Part shown: positions 52,575 to 61,972 of the stretch, in pieces
How the letters are laid out: every line of letters begins with the position of its first letter
Numbering within the stretch: position 1 is the stretch's first letter
From: an uncultured Acidobacteriaceae bacterium
GTDB lineage: Bacteria > Acidobacteriota > Terriglobia > Terriglobales > Acidobacteriaceae
Reading direction: 5' to 3'
DNA: 64,000 nucleotides
Assembly: GCA_903849645.1 (NCBI GenBank)
Contig: CAINJJ010000041.1
Coordinates: 1-64,000 of the forward strand
Notes under the pieces: model-generated
Told to the model about the DNA's origin: nothing
Database searches by the model: none
Seen by the model: only the letters and a program-made list of their open reading frames with translations
Made by a program: the position numbers and the translations under genes

Positions 52575-54791
52575 ATGCTAGAGTGGTTCCGTTCCCACTT
52601 TTCCCTCGCGGGGTCCTGGCTCATGCACGGTTTGCGCTCACTGCTGGTTGTGGCCCTGGCGTTTCCGCTGGCTGCGCACGGCGCTTCCCGCGTGCAGTCG
52701 GCGCCTGTTCCCAAAGAAATGCGTTCGGCCGCCTTCACCGTCCAGGTGAACGGGCAGCCGGTGGAGGTGGCGCACGCCGCGGCGACCCTGGAGTTTGCCA
52801 GCTTTGACATCACGGGGCCGGTGGAGGTGGAGATTACCGCCGCCGAGCCCGGCTTCTGGGACCGCGGGGTGGATATTCAGCCGTGGCGTCTGGGGCTGCG
52901 GCCCGCGCGCCAGGGGCAGACGATCCGGTTCCGGCTGGCGGGCCCGGTCAAGCTCTCCATCAGCCGACCCGGCGATTTTCTGAACCATGCGCGGATGCTG
53001 TTTCTCTTTGCCGGCTCGCCTCCGCCGAAGCCACCCGTGGGGCCGCATGTGCGGGTGGTGGCGGCGGGCGTTCACCGCGAGAGCTTGAACCCCAAGAGCG
53101 GCGAAATCCTCTATCTTGCTCCGGGGTCGTATGTCTTCGGCAGCCTGAACCTGTGGAAGGTGGAGAACGTGAAGGTGCTGGGCCGGGGCACCATTGTCTA
53201 TGAAGGCTCGCAGGACCCGGCCAACGACGAGGGCTGGATGCAGAAGCCGGACTGGCACTGCATCGGGGCGCTGGAGGCGCACAACATCGAGATTCAGGGC
53301 CTGACCTGCGTGGTGCGGGCGCGGACCTGGTCCATCCAGATGAAGGACTCAACCGGTTTTCTCTATAGCGACCTGCGTGTGATCGGCGGCAACCCCGGGA
53401 ACGCCAACCAGGACGGCATGGACTGGCTGGGGGGCGGGGACGCCATTGTGCGCGATGCGTTCATCCGGGCGTCGGACGACGTGCTGGCCATGCAGGGCAA
53501 CTGGGACGGCTACAAGGACGAGGACCTGCTGCGGCCAGGGCACGACGTGCAGAACATTCTGGTGGAGCGCAGCGAGCTGTCGACCAGCATCTCGAACATC
53601 GTGCGCTCGGGGTGGCCGCGCAAGACATTCAACTCGCGCAACTTCACGCTGCGGGACTCGGACATCCTGCATGGGGGCATGGGGGCCTGCGGGCAGACGT
53701 TTGGACTGCTGGGGTTCTGGGGCGCAAACGGGGCCAAGGGCGACCACACCAACTACACGTTTGAAAACCTGACGCTCGACAACTGGTATTCGCTGGTGCA
53801 GATTGAGCGGGAGCAGCCGGCGCTGCACGGGTTCACGTTTCGCAATATCTGGGCGCTGGACCAGCCGCCGCTCGTCGGCTCCACCATCACGGGCAAGGTG
53901 GCCGGGGTGACCTTTGACAACATCAAGGTGGGCCAGAGCCGCGCGGCGACCGACGCCGAGGTGCCCCTGGTGACAGCCGATGGGGCGGAGCCCGCGCAGT
54001 TTACCGCGCCGCACAACCCGGTGGCGCGGTTCACGGTGGACCCGCCGGTCATCGCCCCAGGGCAGAAGGCCACGTTTACGGCAGCGCCGTCGCCGGGGGC
54101 GCGCTATACCTGGCTCTTTGGCGACGGAACGGAGGCCCATGGGCGCAAGGCGCAGCACAGCTTTGCCGACGCCGAGGGCACGGAGCTGGATGGCGGGGCC
54201 AACGGGGCGGGGCGGTTCCGGGTGCTGCTGCATGTGGAAGACGGCAAGGGCGGGCAGGACTGGGCAGGCCAGGGAGTGGTGGTGGTCTCCCGCTGGAAGG
54301 ACGCGGCTGATGGGTCGGGCGAGACGCTGGCCGGGCTTGGCTGGAGCGTCTATCCGGGCGCGTGGACGGAGTTGCCAGACCTGGAGGCGGAGCGAGCGGT
54401 CTTCACGGGCGAAGCGCCGGGCTTCTTTGCCGACCCGCAGGGGTTCACGCGGTACGCGGCGGCATGGGACGGGTTCATCGATATTCCCGCCGATGGGGGG
54501 TACAGCTTCCACCTGCTGGACCGGGACGGAGCGCGGCTGGTGATCGACGGGGTGGAAGTGGCAAAGACCGGGCCGCCATTTGCGCAGGTGTGCGGGTCGC
54601 CGGGGAATGCGATGCGCTACGATCGCGGCTCGCTGGGGTTAAGGGCGGGCAGGCACCTGCTGCATGTCGAGGGGTTGCATGCGGCGAGCGAAGGCTGGCC
54701 GAGGCTGCTGTGGGAAGGGCCGGGGTTGGGACTGATCGATGTGCCGGCGGCGGCGTTGAGCCATGTGCGGCGGGATGCGGTGACGCGGTAG
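52575..54791 (+). CDS. Secreted GH28-like beta-helix protein with PKD and PA14-like domains
   Basis: About 738 residues (722 if ATG 52623 is used, which begins the signal peptide MHGLRSLLVVALAFPLAAHG directly). Residues about 60-160 form a beta-sandwich cap. A right-handed beta-helix follows with GH28/GH49-type motifs: NQDGMDW (like NTDGxD) and SDDVLA (like GDD). A PKD-like domain (about 475-560) has YTWLFGDGTEAHGR. The C-terminal PA14-like part has GYSFHLLDRDGARLVIDG and GRHLLHVEG. It probably cleaves or binds a polysaccharide such as pectin or dextran; a GHG motif was not found, so catalysis is not assured. It follows cysE by 19 bp but is functionally unrelated. Confidence 0.85.
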   Translation: MLEWFRSHFSLAGSWLMHGLRSLLVVALAFPLAAHGASRVQSAPVPKEMRSAAFTVQVNGQPVEVAHAAATLEFASFDITGPVEVEITAAEPGFWDRGVDIQPWRLGLRPARQGQTIRFRLAGPVKLSISRPGDFLNHARMLFLFAGSPPPKPPVGPHVRVVAAGVHRESLNPKSGEILYLAPGSYVFGSLNLWKVENVKVLGRGTIVYEGSQDPANDEGWMQKPDWHCIGALEAHNIEIQGLTCVVRARTWSIQMKDSTGFLYSDLRVIGGNPGNANQDGMDWLGGGDAIVRDAFIRASDDVLAMQGNWDGYKDEDLLRPGHDVQNILVERSELSTSISNIVRSGWPRKTFNSRNFTLRDSDILHGGMGACGQTFGLLGFWGANGAKGDHTNYTFENLTLDNWYSLVQIEREQPALHGFTFRNIWALDQPPLVGSTITGKVAGVTFDNIKVGQSRAATDAEVPLVTADGAEPAQFTAPHNPVARFTVDPPVIAPGQKATFTAAPSPGARYTWLFGDGTEAHGRKAQHSFADAEGTELDGGANGAGRFRVLLHVEDGKGGQDWAGQGVVVVSRWKDAADGSGETLAGLGWSVYPGAWTELPDLEAERAVFTGEAPGFFADPQGFTRYAAAWDGFIDIPADGGYSFHLLDRDGARLVIDGVEVAKTGPPFAQVCGSPGNAMRYDRGSLGLRAGRHLLHVEGLHAASEGWPRLLWEGPGLGLIDVPAAALSHVRRDAVTR

Positions 54792-54828
54792 CTGGAATCC
54801 TTGGGACGACAGGCTTTGAGGAACCGCA

Positions 54829-55401
54829 CTAGCGCGGTGTGGCGACTTTGGGCGGCTGGGCGCGCGTGAAGCGATAGAAGTGCCGGAACGCGAATGCGCC
54901 GGATGAGCCGGCTGGCCGCGTCTCAAGAAGCCATTCAATGAGGTTGCGGTGGAGGGTCATTGTGAGGTGCCTCTCAGCCGGTTTTCCGTCGTCTTCGCCT
55001 TCGCAGGTCATCACGAGCTGGCCGTGGCCTTCATGCAGCTGGTCAAAGCCTGCCACGGAGCAGGCCTCGGCCGGGTGACCGGCCTCAGAAGATGTGTAGG
55101 TCCTCTTTACGGCATCGAAGACGACTTGTTCGGTTTCGTTCACCGTCTTGTTTGGCCCGTCGTCGTAGATGTAATGAAACGAAAGGCCATCTGCGGCCGG
55201 GGTTACGGATATCCAGGTGGGAAGCTGGACGCGTTTGGTCGAGGTTGCAGGCTCAGAGTAGTCGCGATACTCCAGATAGCCAGCCCAGTTCCCGGCAAGC
55301 AGGAGGGAGATGTCCTTCGCTGGATCTGTGGCGGTGGGCGACTGAGCTGAAAGGGGTGCAAGCGCGAGGGTCGCGAGAAGCCCCAGGAGGAGTTTACGCA
55401 T
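54829..55401 (-). CDS. Small secreted uncharacterised protein
   Basis: A 190-residue protein with a clear signal peptide (cleavage near PLSAQ). The mature part is beta-rich: LLLAGNWAGYLEYRDYS, FHYIYDDGPNKTVNE, TYTSSEAG, LTMTLHRNLIEWLLETRP and a final FRHFYRFTRAQ. This looks like a small lipocalin-like or META-like barrel, but no family is certain. There are two cysteines (near 117 and 136) that could pair. AGGAAACC lies ahead of ATG 55401. It is 20 bp downstream of the outer-membrane factor gene on the same strand and is probably in that operon. Confidence 0.75.
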   Translation of the reverse strand: MRKLLLGLLATLALAPLSAQSPTATDPAKDISLLLAGNWAGYLEYRDYSEPATSTKRVQLPTWISVTPAADGLSFHYIYDDGPNKTVNETEQVVFDAVKRTYTSSEAGHPAEACSVAGFDQLHEGHGQLVMTCEGEDDGKPAERHLTMTLHRNLIEWLLETRPAGSSGAFAFRHFYRFTRAQPPKVATPR

Positions 55402-55421
55402 GGCAGGTTTCCTGTCTGGCG

Positions 55422-56957
55422 CTACTTGGGTAGCTGCGTTGTGTCCCAGCCGCCGCCGAGGGAGCGGACCAGCCCAACGCTGGCCACGAACTGGCGGGTC
55501 TGCAGGTCGAGGGCGGTGCGCTGGTTCTGGAGGAGCGCGGCCTCTGCGGTCAGGACTTCAAGGTAGCTGGTGACGCCGCCCTTGTAGCGCTGGTTGGAGA
55601 TGTCGAAGGAGTGCTGGGCCGAAGCCACGGCCTTCTGCTCGACGGCTGATTCCTGCTCGAGGATGCGGAGGTCGGAGAGGCGATCTTCGACCTCGTTGAA
55701 GGCCTGAAAGATGGAGCCGCGGTAGGCTGCGGCCTGCGCCTCGTAGCTGTGGCGCGCTTCGTCGGTGAGGGCGCGGCGTCGGCCGGCGTCGAAGAGAAGT
55801 TCAGCGGCCTGCGCGCCCAGGGACCAGAGCGAACTTGGGCCTTGGATCCAGGTGCCGGGGTGGAGGCTCTCGAAGCCGCCGCCGCCGCCGAGGGAGATGG
55901 TGGGGTAGAAGGCGCTGACGGCGATGCCGATCTGTTCGTTGGCTGCGGCGGCGCGGCGTTCGGCTGCCGCCACGTCAGGACGGCGCTCGAGCAGTTGCGA
56001 GGGAACGCCGAGGGGGACCTTGGGCGCCGGCAGGTCGAGCGGCGAGGGGGCGATGCTGAAGTCGGAGAGCTGCCGGCTGGCCAGGGTGCCGACGGCGTGT
56101 TCAAGCTGGGCGCGGGCCACGCCAATGTCGACGAGTTCGGCGCGGACGGTTTCAAGCTGGGTGCGGGCCTGGGCCACGTCGGCCTCGGTGGCGACACCGC
56201 CATCGAGGCGGCGCTGGGCCAGGTCGAGCTGATGTTCCAGGTCGGCGATGGTGGCGTTGAGCAGGCGGGTCTGGGCGTCGAGGCCGCGCAGCGCGAAGTA
56301 GTCGGCGGCCATCTCGGCATGGAGGGTGAGGTCGATGGTGGCCAGGTCTGCGGCGCTGGCTTGTGCTCCGGCGTGGGCTGCCTCGACGGTGCGGCGGATG
56401 CGGCCCCAGAAGTCCGGCTCCCAGGCGGCATGGGCTGCCAGGGAGAAATCGCTGAATGTGAGGCGAGCGGGGTTGGCGGAGGGGCCGTTGGCGGAGGACT
56501 TCTGCCGCGATCCGGAGAGTCCAGCCGAGAAGGTGGGCAGCAGTCCGGCGCGGGCGGCGGCGACCTGTTCCCTGGCGGCAAGGTAGGTTTCGAGGGCCTG
56601 GCGCAGGGTCTGGTTATCGGTGGCGATGCGCTCTTCGAGCGTGTTGAGCTGCGGGTCCTGGTAGATCTCCCACCACTTGCCGCGGATCATGCCGTCGGAG
56701 GGGGAGGCGGGACGCCACTGGCCGCCGTTGTCCGGGGCGGGCGGGGGAGCGAGGACGGTGGAGGCGCCCGTCTCCTTGTAGAGGGCGGGGGGCTGGTAGC
56801 CGGGGCGGGCGTATTCGGGACCAACGGGCTTGCAGGCGGTGAGGGAGATCAGGGCGAGCAAGCACATGAGAGTGGGGGCTTGCGCCCGTCCACCCCTGCG
56901 CAAGAAGGCGCGCAACGATGGGGCACCCGGGATTTCTGGCGGATGGGGAGCGGGCAT
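55422..56957 (-). CDS. Outer-membrane efflux lipoprotein (OprM/NodT type)
   Basis: A 511-residue TolC-family channel. The lipobox LTAC gives lipidated Cys42, followed by KPVGPEYARPGYQPP, typical of NodT/OprM proteins. The two OEP repeats include WWEIYQDPQLNTLEERIA, coiled-coil segments and the second-half GVPSQLLERRPDVAAAERR. It forms the outer-membrane exit duct of the RND pump. ATG 56957 has GGGAGG upstream and begins 2 bp after the stop of the adaptor gene. The order pump, adaptor, channel makes a full tripartite operon. Confidence 0.93.
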   Translation of the reverse strand: MPAPHPPEIPGAPSLRAFLRRGGRAQAPTLMCLLALISLTACKPVGPEYARPGYQPPALYKETGASTVLAPPPAPDNGGQWRPASPSDGMIRGKWWEIYQDPQLNTLEERIATDNQTLRQALETYLAAREQVAAARAGLLPTFSAGLSGSRQKSSANGPSANPARLTFSDFSLAAHAAWEPDFWGRIRRTVEAAHAGAQASAADLATIDLTLHAEMAADYFALRGLDAQTRLLNATIADLEHQLDLAQRRLDGGVATEADVAQARTQLETVRAELVDIGVARAQLEHAVGTLASRQLSDFSIAPSPLDLPAPKVPLGVPSQLLERRPDVAAAERRAAAANEQIGIAVSAFYPTISLGGGGGFESLHPGTWIQGPSSLWSLGAQAAELLFDAGRRRALTDEARHSYEAQAAAYRGSIFQAFNEVEDRLSDLRILEQESAVEQKAVASAQHSFDISNQRYKGGVTSYLEVLTAEAALLQNQRTALDLQTRQFVASVGLVRSLGGGWDTTQLPK

Positions 56958-56959
56958 GG

Positions 56960-58174
56960 CTACTTGCCTCCCGCGGGAGCCGGGGCTTTGGGTGTTTCCA
57001 CGCGAACCTTTTCGCCGTCGATGAGGGAGTCGGGCGGGTCCTGGATGATCTGGTCGGCGGGGCCCAGGCCGCTGATGATCTGGATGTTGGCGCCGTCGTC
57101 CTCGCCGATGACCACGGGAACGATGTGGGCGGTGTCGCCGTTGACGACGGTGAAGACGCGAAGCCCTTCGCGCCGGAACAGAAGCGTGGAGACGGGAACG
57201 ATGAAGGCGGGTCCGGCGGGCGGGGTCTTGAAATGGACCTGGGCCTGGGAGCCGGGCATCAGCTCGCCGGCGCGGTTGTCCACGTCCACCTCGACCAGCA
57301 GGGTGCGGCTCGCGGGGTCAATGGCGTCGGCGGTGCGGACCAGCGTGCCCTGGTAGACCTTGCCGGGGTGCTCGGCAAAGGTCAGGTCGATCTTCGCGCC
57401 GCGCTTTGCGGTCTGGGAGTAGGCCTGGGGCAGGTTGGCATAGACGCGCAGGGTCTGAATGGCCTGTAGGTGGAAGAGCTCCTTGCCCGCGCCGGGGTCG
57501 ATGAGCTGGCCGGTGTCGATGGTGCGGGCGGTGATGACGCCGTCGAAGGGGGCGTAGACCTTTTCAAAGGACTGCATCTCGCGGAGGCGCTGGACGTTGG
57601 CCTGGGCGGAGTGGACGGCGGAGGCGGTGGCGGCGGCCTGGTTGACGAAGGTGTCGGTGTCCTGGCGGGAGACGGCGTCGGACTTGACGAGTCCGGAGTA
57701 GCGTTCTGCCTGGATGCGGGCGTTGTTGGCGGTGGCCTGGGCGGTGACGAGGTCGGCCTCGGCCTGGGCCAGTTGCTGATCCACTTCTGGAGTGGCGATC
57801 TGGGCCAGCAGCGCACCCTTCTTCACGCGGGAGCCAATGTCAAAGTACCAGCGGGTGAGGTAGCCGGAGGTACGAGCGTAGATGGGCGAGTCGGTCTGGG
57901 CGGTGACGTTGCCGGGGAGCACAAAGCTGTTGACGGGCGCGCCGGGCCTGGGCGGGGCCACGATGACGGTGGGCGCGGCCAGGTCGTTGGTGGTTTCGAC
58001 CAGCTTTTTGTCGTGGGCCATGCGGTTCAACACGCCATAGCTGGCCCATGCCACCGTGCCGAGGACGATGACGACCATGCCCAGCACGGCCACGCCACGT
58101 CCCAGTGGCTTCTGGTCGGGGGCGCTCTCGTGGTCGTGGGAGGGCTGCGGATTGGTTTGGATTGCGTCGGTCAT
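56960..58174 (-). CDS. RND efflux periplasmic adaptor (HlyD/MFP family)
   Basis: A 404-residue membrane-fusion protein with one N-terminal membrane segment (about 25-49). The lipoyl-type domain halves (ARTSGYLTRWYFDIGSRVKKG and YAPFDGVITARTIDTG) flank a coiled-coil hairpin. A beta-barrel (LRVYANLPQAY) and a membrane-proximal domain close the protein. It links the inner-membrane pump to the outer-membrane channel. ATG 58174 is used because the 61 codons before it are a shadow of the pump gene; it starts 7 bp after the pump stop. Confidence 0.93.
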   Translation of the reverse strand: MTDAIQTNPQPSHDHESAPDQKPLGRGVAVLGMVVIVLGTVAWASYGVLNRMAHDKKLVETTNDLAAPTVIVAPPRPGAPVNSFVLPGNVTAQTDSPIYARTSGYLTRWYFDIGSRVKKGALLAQIATPEVDQQLAQAEADLVTAQATANNARIQAERYSGLVKSDAVSRQDTDTFVNQAAATASAVHSAQANVQRLREMQSFEKVYAPFDGVITARTIDTGQLIDPGAGKELFHLQAIQTLRVYANLPQAYSQTAKRGAKIDLTFAEHPGKVYQGTLVRTADAIDPASRTLLVEVDVDNRAGELMPGSQAQVHFKTPPAGPAFIVPVSTLLFRREGLRVFTVVNGDTAHIVPVVIGEDDGANIQIISGLGPADQIIQDPPDSLIDGEKVRVETPKAPAPAGGK

Positions 58175-58181
58175 GGAAGCG

Positions 58182-61100
58182 TTACTCCGGTATCTCGTCA
58201 AACTCGTCAAAGCCCACGGCCAGGGCGCCGCCGTGGGTCGCCTTGCGGCGGCGTTCCAGCCAGCCGTGGATGAGGGAGAAGAAGGCAGGCACAAAGAACA
58301 GGGTGGCCACGGTGGCCAGCAGCAATCCGCCGATGACGGCGCGGCCGAGCGGGGCATTCTGCTCGCCGCCGTCGCCCATGCCCAGGGCCATCGGCACCAT
58401 GCCGATGATCATGGCGAGGGCGGTCATCAGCACGGGGCGGAGGCGCACAAAGCCGGCGTTGAGAGCGGCCTTGCGGGCGTCGCCCACCAGAATCTCCAAC
58501 TGCTCGCGGGCAAAGGTGACCACCAGGATGGAGTTGGCCGTGGCCACGCCCATGCACATGATGGCGCCGGTGAGAGCGGGCACGCTGAGGCGGGTGCCGG
58601 TGATGAACAGGAACCAGACAATGCCGGCCAGCGCTGCGGGCAGGGCGGAGATGATGAGGAAAGGATCAAGCCAGGACTGGAAGTTGACCACAATGAGCAG
58701 GTAGACCAGCAGGATGGAGAAGGCCAGGCCAATGAGGAGGCCGCGGTAAGAGGTCTTCATGGTTTCGCTCTGGCCGCGGAGGGTGAATTCTGAGCCCTTG
58801 GGCAGTTCGTCGTGGTGGCGGGCGATGATCTGCTCCATGGCCGCGGTCACGGTGCCCAGGTCGGTGCCGTCCACGTTGGCATAGATGTCAATGACCGGCT
58901 GCACATCGTAGTGGCTTACGGTGCCGAGTTCGGAACCGGGGGTGATGGTGGCCAGATTGCCCAGCACCTGGGTAGGCGGGGGCGCGCCCGGAGCGCCTGT
59001 GGCGGCCGCGCCGCCGGCGGCCCGGACCATGGTGGGACCGGTGACGGGCAGGCCCTTGAGCGCGGCCAGTGAATCCACTTTGTATTGCGGCGCCTGGATG
59101 GCCACGTTGTAGGTGACGCCGCTGCGCGGGTCGAGATAGAAGCTGGGAGCGGTCTGGAAGCTGCCGCTGAGGGCGACCAGCAGGCTCTGGGCCACGTCCT
59201 TCTGGGTCAGTCCGATGCTCTGGGCGCGGGTCCGGTCCACGTCCACGGTGAGCTTGGGGTAGTTGAAGGGCTGCTGGATGCGGGCGTCTGCCGCGCCGGG
59301 GACATAGCGGACCTCGTTGAGCATGCGTTCGGCGAGGGCGCGGTTGTCATTCAGATTGGGGCCGACAATCTGAATGTCGATGGGCGCGGAGAGGCCGAAG
59401 TTGAGAATCTGGGTGACGATGTCAACGGGCAGCACGTAGAAGGTGACGCCGGGATACTGGCGCGCCAGCACCTTGCGCAGGTTCTCCACGTACTCCGCGG
59501 TGGGGTGATGGTCCTCAGTGAGCTGCACCTGCACGTCAGCGTCGGCGGGGCCGATGGGGGCTGAAGTGGAGTAGGAGAGGTTGAGGCCGGAGTAGGGCAG
59601 GCCGATGTTGTCCACAATGGTGACAATCTCTTTGGCCGGGACCTGCTCGCGAATGGTGTTGTCGATGTGGTCGCAGAGAGCAGCGGTCTCTTCAATGCGG
59701 GTACCGGTGCGGGCGCGGAGGTGGATTTTGAACTGGCCGGAGTCGACCGAGGGGAAGAAGTCGCGCCCCAGCCAATTGGTCAACAAGCCCACGGAACCCA
59801 GCGTGAAGGCGAGGAAGAGGAGGAGGAAGACCGCGGCGTTGTCGACGCAGAGGGTCAGCAGGCTGAGGTAGGCGCGGCGGAAGCGGTCAAAGCCGGATTC
59901 AAAGGCGCTTTGAAAGCGCACAAATGGATTGCGGCTGGAGCGCTTCTTGCGGGTTTCCTCGTCGTCGTGCTCCTTGAGCAGGTACTTGGCCATGGTGGGC
60001 ACAACGGTGCGTGAGAGCAGGTAGCTGGCCAGCATGGCGAAGACCACCGCCTCGGCCATCGGAACAAACAGGTAACGCGCCACGCCGGTGAGCATGAACA
60101 TGGGCACAAAGACGATGCAGATGGCGATGGTGGAGACGAAGGCGGGGACGGCAATCTGCGCGGAGCCGTCGAGGATGGACTGCTCCAGTTCCTTGCCCGC
60201 CTCCAGGTTGCGGTTGATGTTTTCAATGGCTACGGTGGCGTCGTCCACCAGGATGCCTACGGCCAGGGCCAGCCCGCCCAGGGTCATGATGTTGATGGTC
60301 TCGTGGAGCCACGAGAGCATGATGAGCGAGCAGAGGATGGAGAGCGGAATGGAGACCGCGATGATGACGGTGGAGCGCCAACTGCCCAGGAAGACAAGGA
60401 TCATGACGGCGGTGAGGCAGGCGGCGATGATGGCCTCGCGGACCACCCCGCCGATGGCGCTCTTGACAAAGATGGACTGGTCGCTGAGGGCGTTGATCTG
60501 CAACTGGGGAGGCAGGCGGTTCTTGATCTTCTCCAGCTTCGCCCGGACGCCGGCGATGATGTCGAGCGTGGAGGTGGAGCCGGTTTTGAGCACGCTCATC
60601 AGGATGGCGCGCTTGCCGTCGACGCGCACGATGTTGGTCTGGGGCGGGCTGCCGTCGCGCACGTGGGCCACGTCGCGCACATAAATGACCGCGCCGTTGA
60701 CCGCCTTGATGGGCAGGTTGTTGAGTTCGTCGATGATGGGCGGGGCGGAGTTGGTTTCGACCGCGTATTCGTAGCGGTCGATCTTCATGGAGCCCGAGGG
60801 CGCGATCAGGTTCTGCGCGGAGACGGCGTTGACCACGTCCACCGGGGAGAGCCCTTTGGCCTGGAGCGCGGCCAGGTCGAGGTCCACCTGAATCTGGCGC
60901 TGCTTGCCGCCGTAGGGGAAGGGCGTCTGCGCGCCCTCGATGGTGGCCAACTGGGTGCGGATGGCGTTCTGGCCGAGATCGAAGACCTGCTGCTCGTTGA
61001 GGCCCTTGCCGGAGAGGCCGAGCTGGAGAACGGGCACGCTGGAGGCGTTGTACTGGATGATGAAGGGCGGCGTGGTGCCGGGGGGCATGGCCCGCAGCAT

Positions 61101-61445
61101 GACCTGACAGATGGCCGTGACCTGGGCCACGGCGGCGCCGACGTTCACGTGGGGCTGGAAGAAGACCTTGATGATGGCGACGCCGGCCAGCGACTGCGAC
61201 TCGATGTGCTCGACGTCGTTGACCGAGGTGGTAAGGCTGCGCTCGCTGTTCATCACGATGCGCGTGGACATCTCCTGCGCGGAGAGGCCGTTGTAGTTCC
61301 AGACCACGGTGACGACGGGAATATCGATGTTGGGAAAGATGTCCGTGGGCATCGAGAGGATGCTGAAGACGCCGAGAATCAGAATCAACAGCGCAAAGAC
61401 GGCGAAGGTATAAGGCCGCCGCAGCGCGAGCCGGACAATCCACAT
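58182..61445 (-). CDS. RND multidrug efflux pump (HAE/AcrB-like)
   Basis: A 1087-residue inner-membrane transporter with 12 membrane helices and two large periplasmic loops. Diagnostic stretches are IFPNIDIPVVTVVWNYNG, the helix 4 motif GILVDDATVAIENI with the acidic pair used in proton relay, and GATANSILVV-like GVATANSILVVTFAREQ in the second half. Substrate class is not obvious; ASSVPVLQLGLSG and the FFSVP-type start fit CzcA/HAE-1 intermediates common in acidobacteria. An insert near 830-860 is Ala/Gly/Pro-rich (AAGGAAATGAPGAPP). ATG 61445 starts the first helix. Confidence 0.93.
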   Translation of the reverse strand: MWIVRLALRRPYTFAVFALLILILGVFSILSMPTDIFPNIDIPVVTVVWNYNGLSAQEMSTRIVMNSERSLTTSVNDVEHIESQSLAGVAIIKVFFQPHVNVGAAVAQVTAICQVMLRAMPPGTTPPFIIQYNASSVPVLQLGLSGKGLNEQQVFDLGQNAIRTQLATIEGAQTPFPYGGKQRQIQVDLDLAALQAKGLSPVDVVNAVSAQNLIAPSGSMKIDRYEYAVETNSAPPIIDELNNLPIKAVNGAVIYVRDVAHVRDGSPPQTNIVRVDGKRAILMSVLKTGSTSTLDIIAGVRAKLEKIKNRLPPQLQINALSDQSIFVKSAIGGVVREAIIAACLTAVMILVFLGSWRSTVIIAVSIPLSILCSLIMLSWLHETINIMTLGGLALAVGILVDDATVAIENINRNLEAGKELEQSILDGSAQIAVPAFVSTIAICIVFVPMFMLTGVARYLFVPMAEAVVFAMLASYLLSRTVVPTMAKYLLKEHDDEETRKKRSSRNPFVRFQSAFESGFDRFRRAYLSLLTLCVDNAAVFLLLFLAFTLGSVGLLTNWLGRDFFPSVDSGQFKIHLRARTGTRIEETAALCDHIDNTIREQVPAKEIVTIVDNIGLPYSGLNLSYSTSAPIGPADADVQVQLTEDHHPTAEYVENLRKVLARQYPGVTFYVLPVDIVTQILNFGLSAPIDIQIVGPNLNDNRALAERMLNEVRYVPGAADARIQQPFNYPKLTVDVDRTRAQSIGLTQKDVAQSLLVALSGSFQTAPSFYLDPRSGVTYNVAIQAPQYKVDSLAALKGLPVTGPTMVRAAGGAAATGAPGAPPPTQVLGNLATITPGSELGTVSHYDVQPVIDIYANVDGTDLGTVTAAMEQIIARHHDELPKGSEFTLRGQSETMKTSYRGLLIGLAFSILLVYLLIVVNFQSWLDPFLIISALPAALAGIVWFLFITGTRLSVPALTGAIMCMGVATANSILVVTFAREQLEILVGDARKAALNAGFVRLRPVLMTALAMIIGMVPMALGMGDGGEQNAPLGRAVIGGLLLATVATLFFVPAFFSLIHGWLERRRKATHGGALAVGFDEFDEIPE

Positions 61446-61972
61446 AAGGCTGTTACTCGCTCCCGACCCAGGTTGGCGGCGACCCATTTGCCGGAGGACA
61501 ACCCGGCAAAGCAAAGGGTCGAGTTCCAGCCAGCTCTCCGGGGTCTGAGGGAAGGGCTGCCAGGCGGCCCGACTCCTCTCTGCCGTTCGAATGAAATTCT
61601 ATGGTAGACGAACGGGCCGGACGGTCGCGGGGAAAACGAATCACGAGGGGCAGAAGGGGCTCGAGCGGGCGGCAGGTCATCGAAGCGGGAGTCGAAATGT
61701 CCAAAAGAGCATAGCCGTTACGCTAAGCTGCGCTTAAGGTTGGTTCGCTACAATGGTCGCGGTTGCCGATGCCCGTATTTTTGCGGCGCGCGCGGCGAAG
61801 CGTACCAAGGCTCAACCAGGTGTGGGACGGCCCCGGCGAGAGGCGAAACTTTTCCTGAATCCGCGCCGTCCGTGAAAACGTATATGGGGAGTTTCGCTCG
61901 TTTGCGGCGCAGGTCGCTGCTGCTGCGCACTCCGCGGGCATCTACCAAATAGAAAAGACGGGAATCGACACC
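61446..61972. other. Divergent region between the two RND operons
   Basis: This 527-bp space must hold promoters for both operons. TACAAT at 61747-61752 is a candidate plus-strand -10, without a convincing -35. Open frames here (for example 61740-61952) are Arg/Gly/Cys-rich and not protein-like. No regulator gene sits between the operons. Confidence 0.45.

Noticed and set aside
55749..57356. Open frame of 535 codons antisense to the outer-membrane factor and adaptor genes
   Set aside because: Spans two confidently identified genes and has Gly/Glu-rich shadow composition.
58175..58357. N-terminal extension of the RND adaptor
   Set aside because: Pro/Ala/Ser-rich out-of-frame translation of the pump C-terminus; the proper start at 58174 gives a normal adaptor.
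60303..61607. Open frame antisense to the RND pump
   Set aside because: Overlaps well-supported transmembrane coding sequence; no recognisable product.
61740..61952. Possible small gene between the RND operons
   Set aside because: Arg/Gly/Cys-rich translation with no ribosome binding site or recognisable fold.
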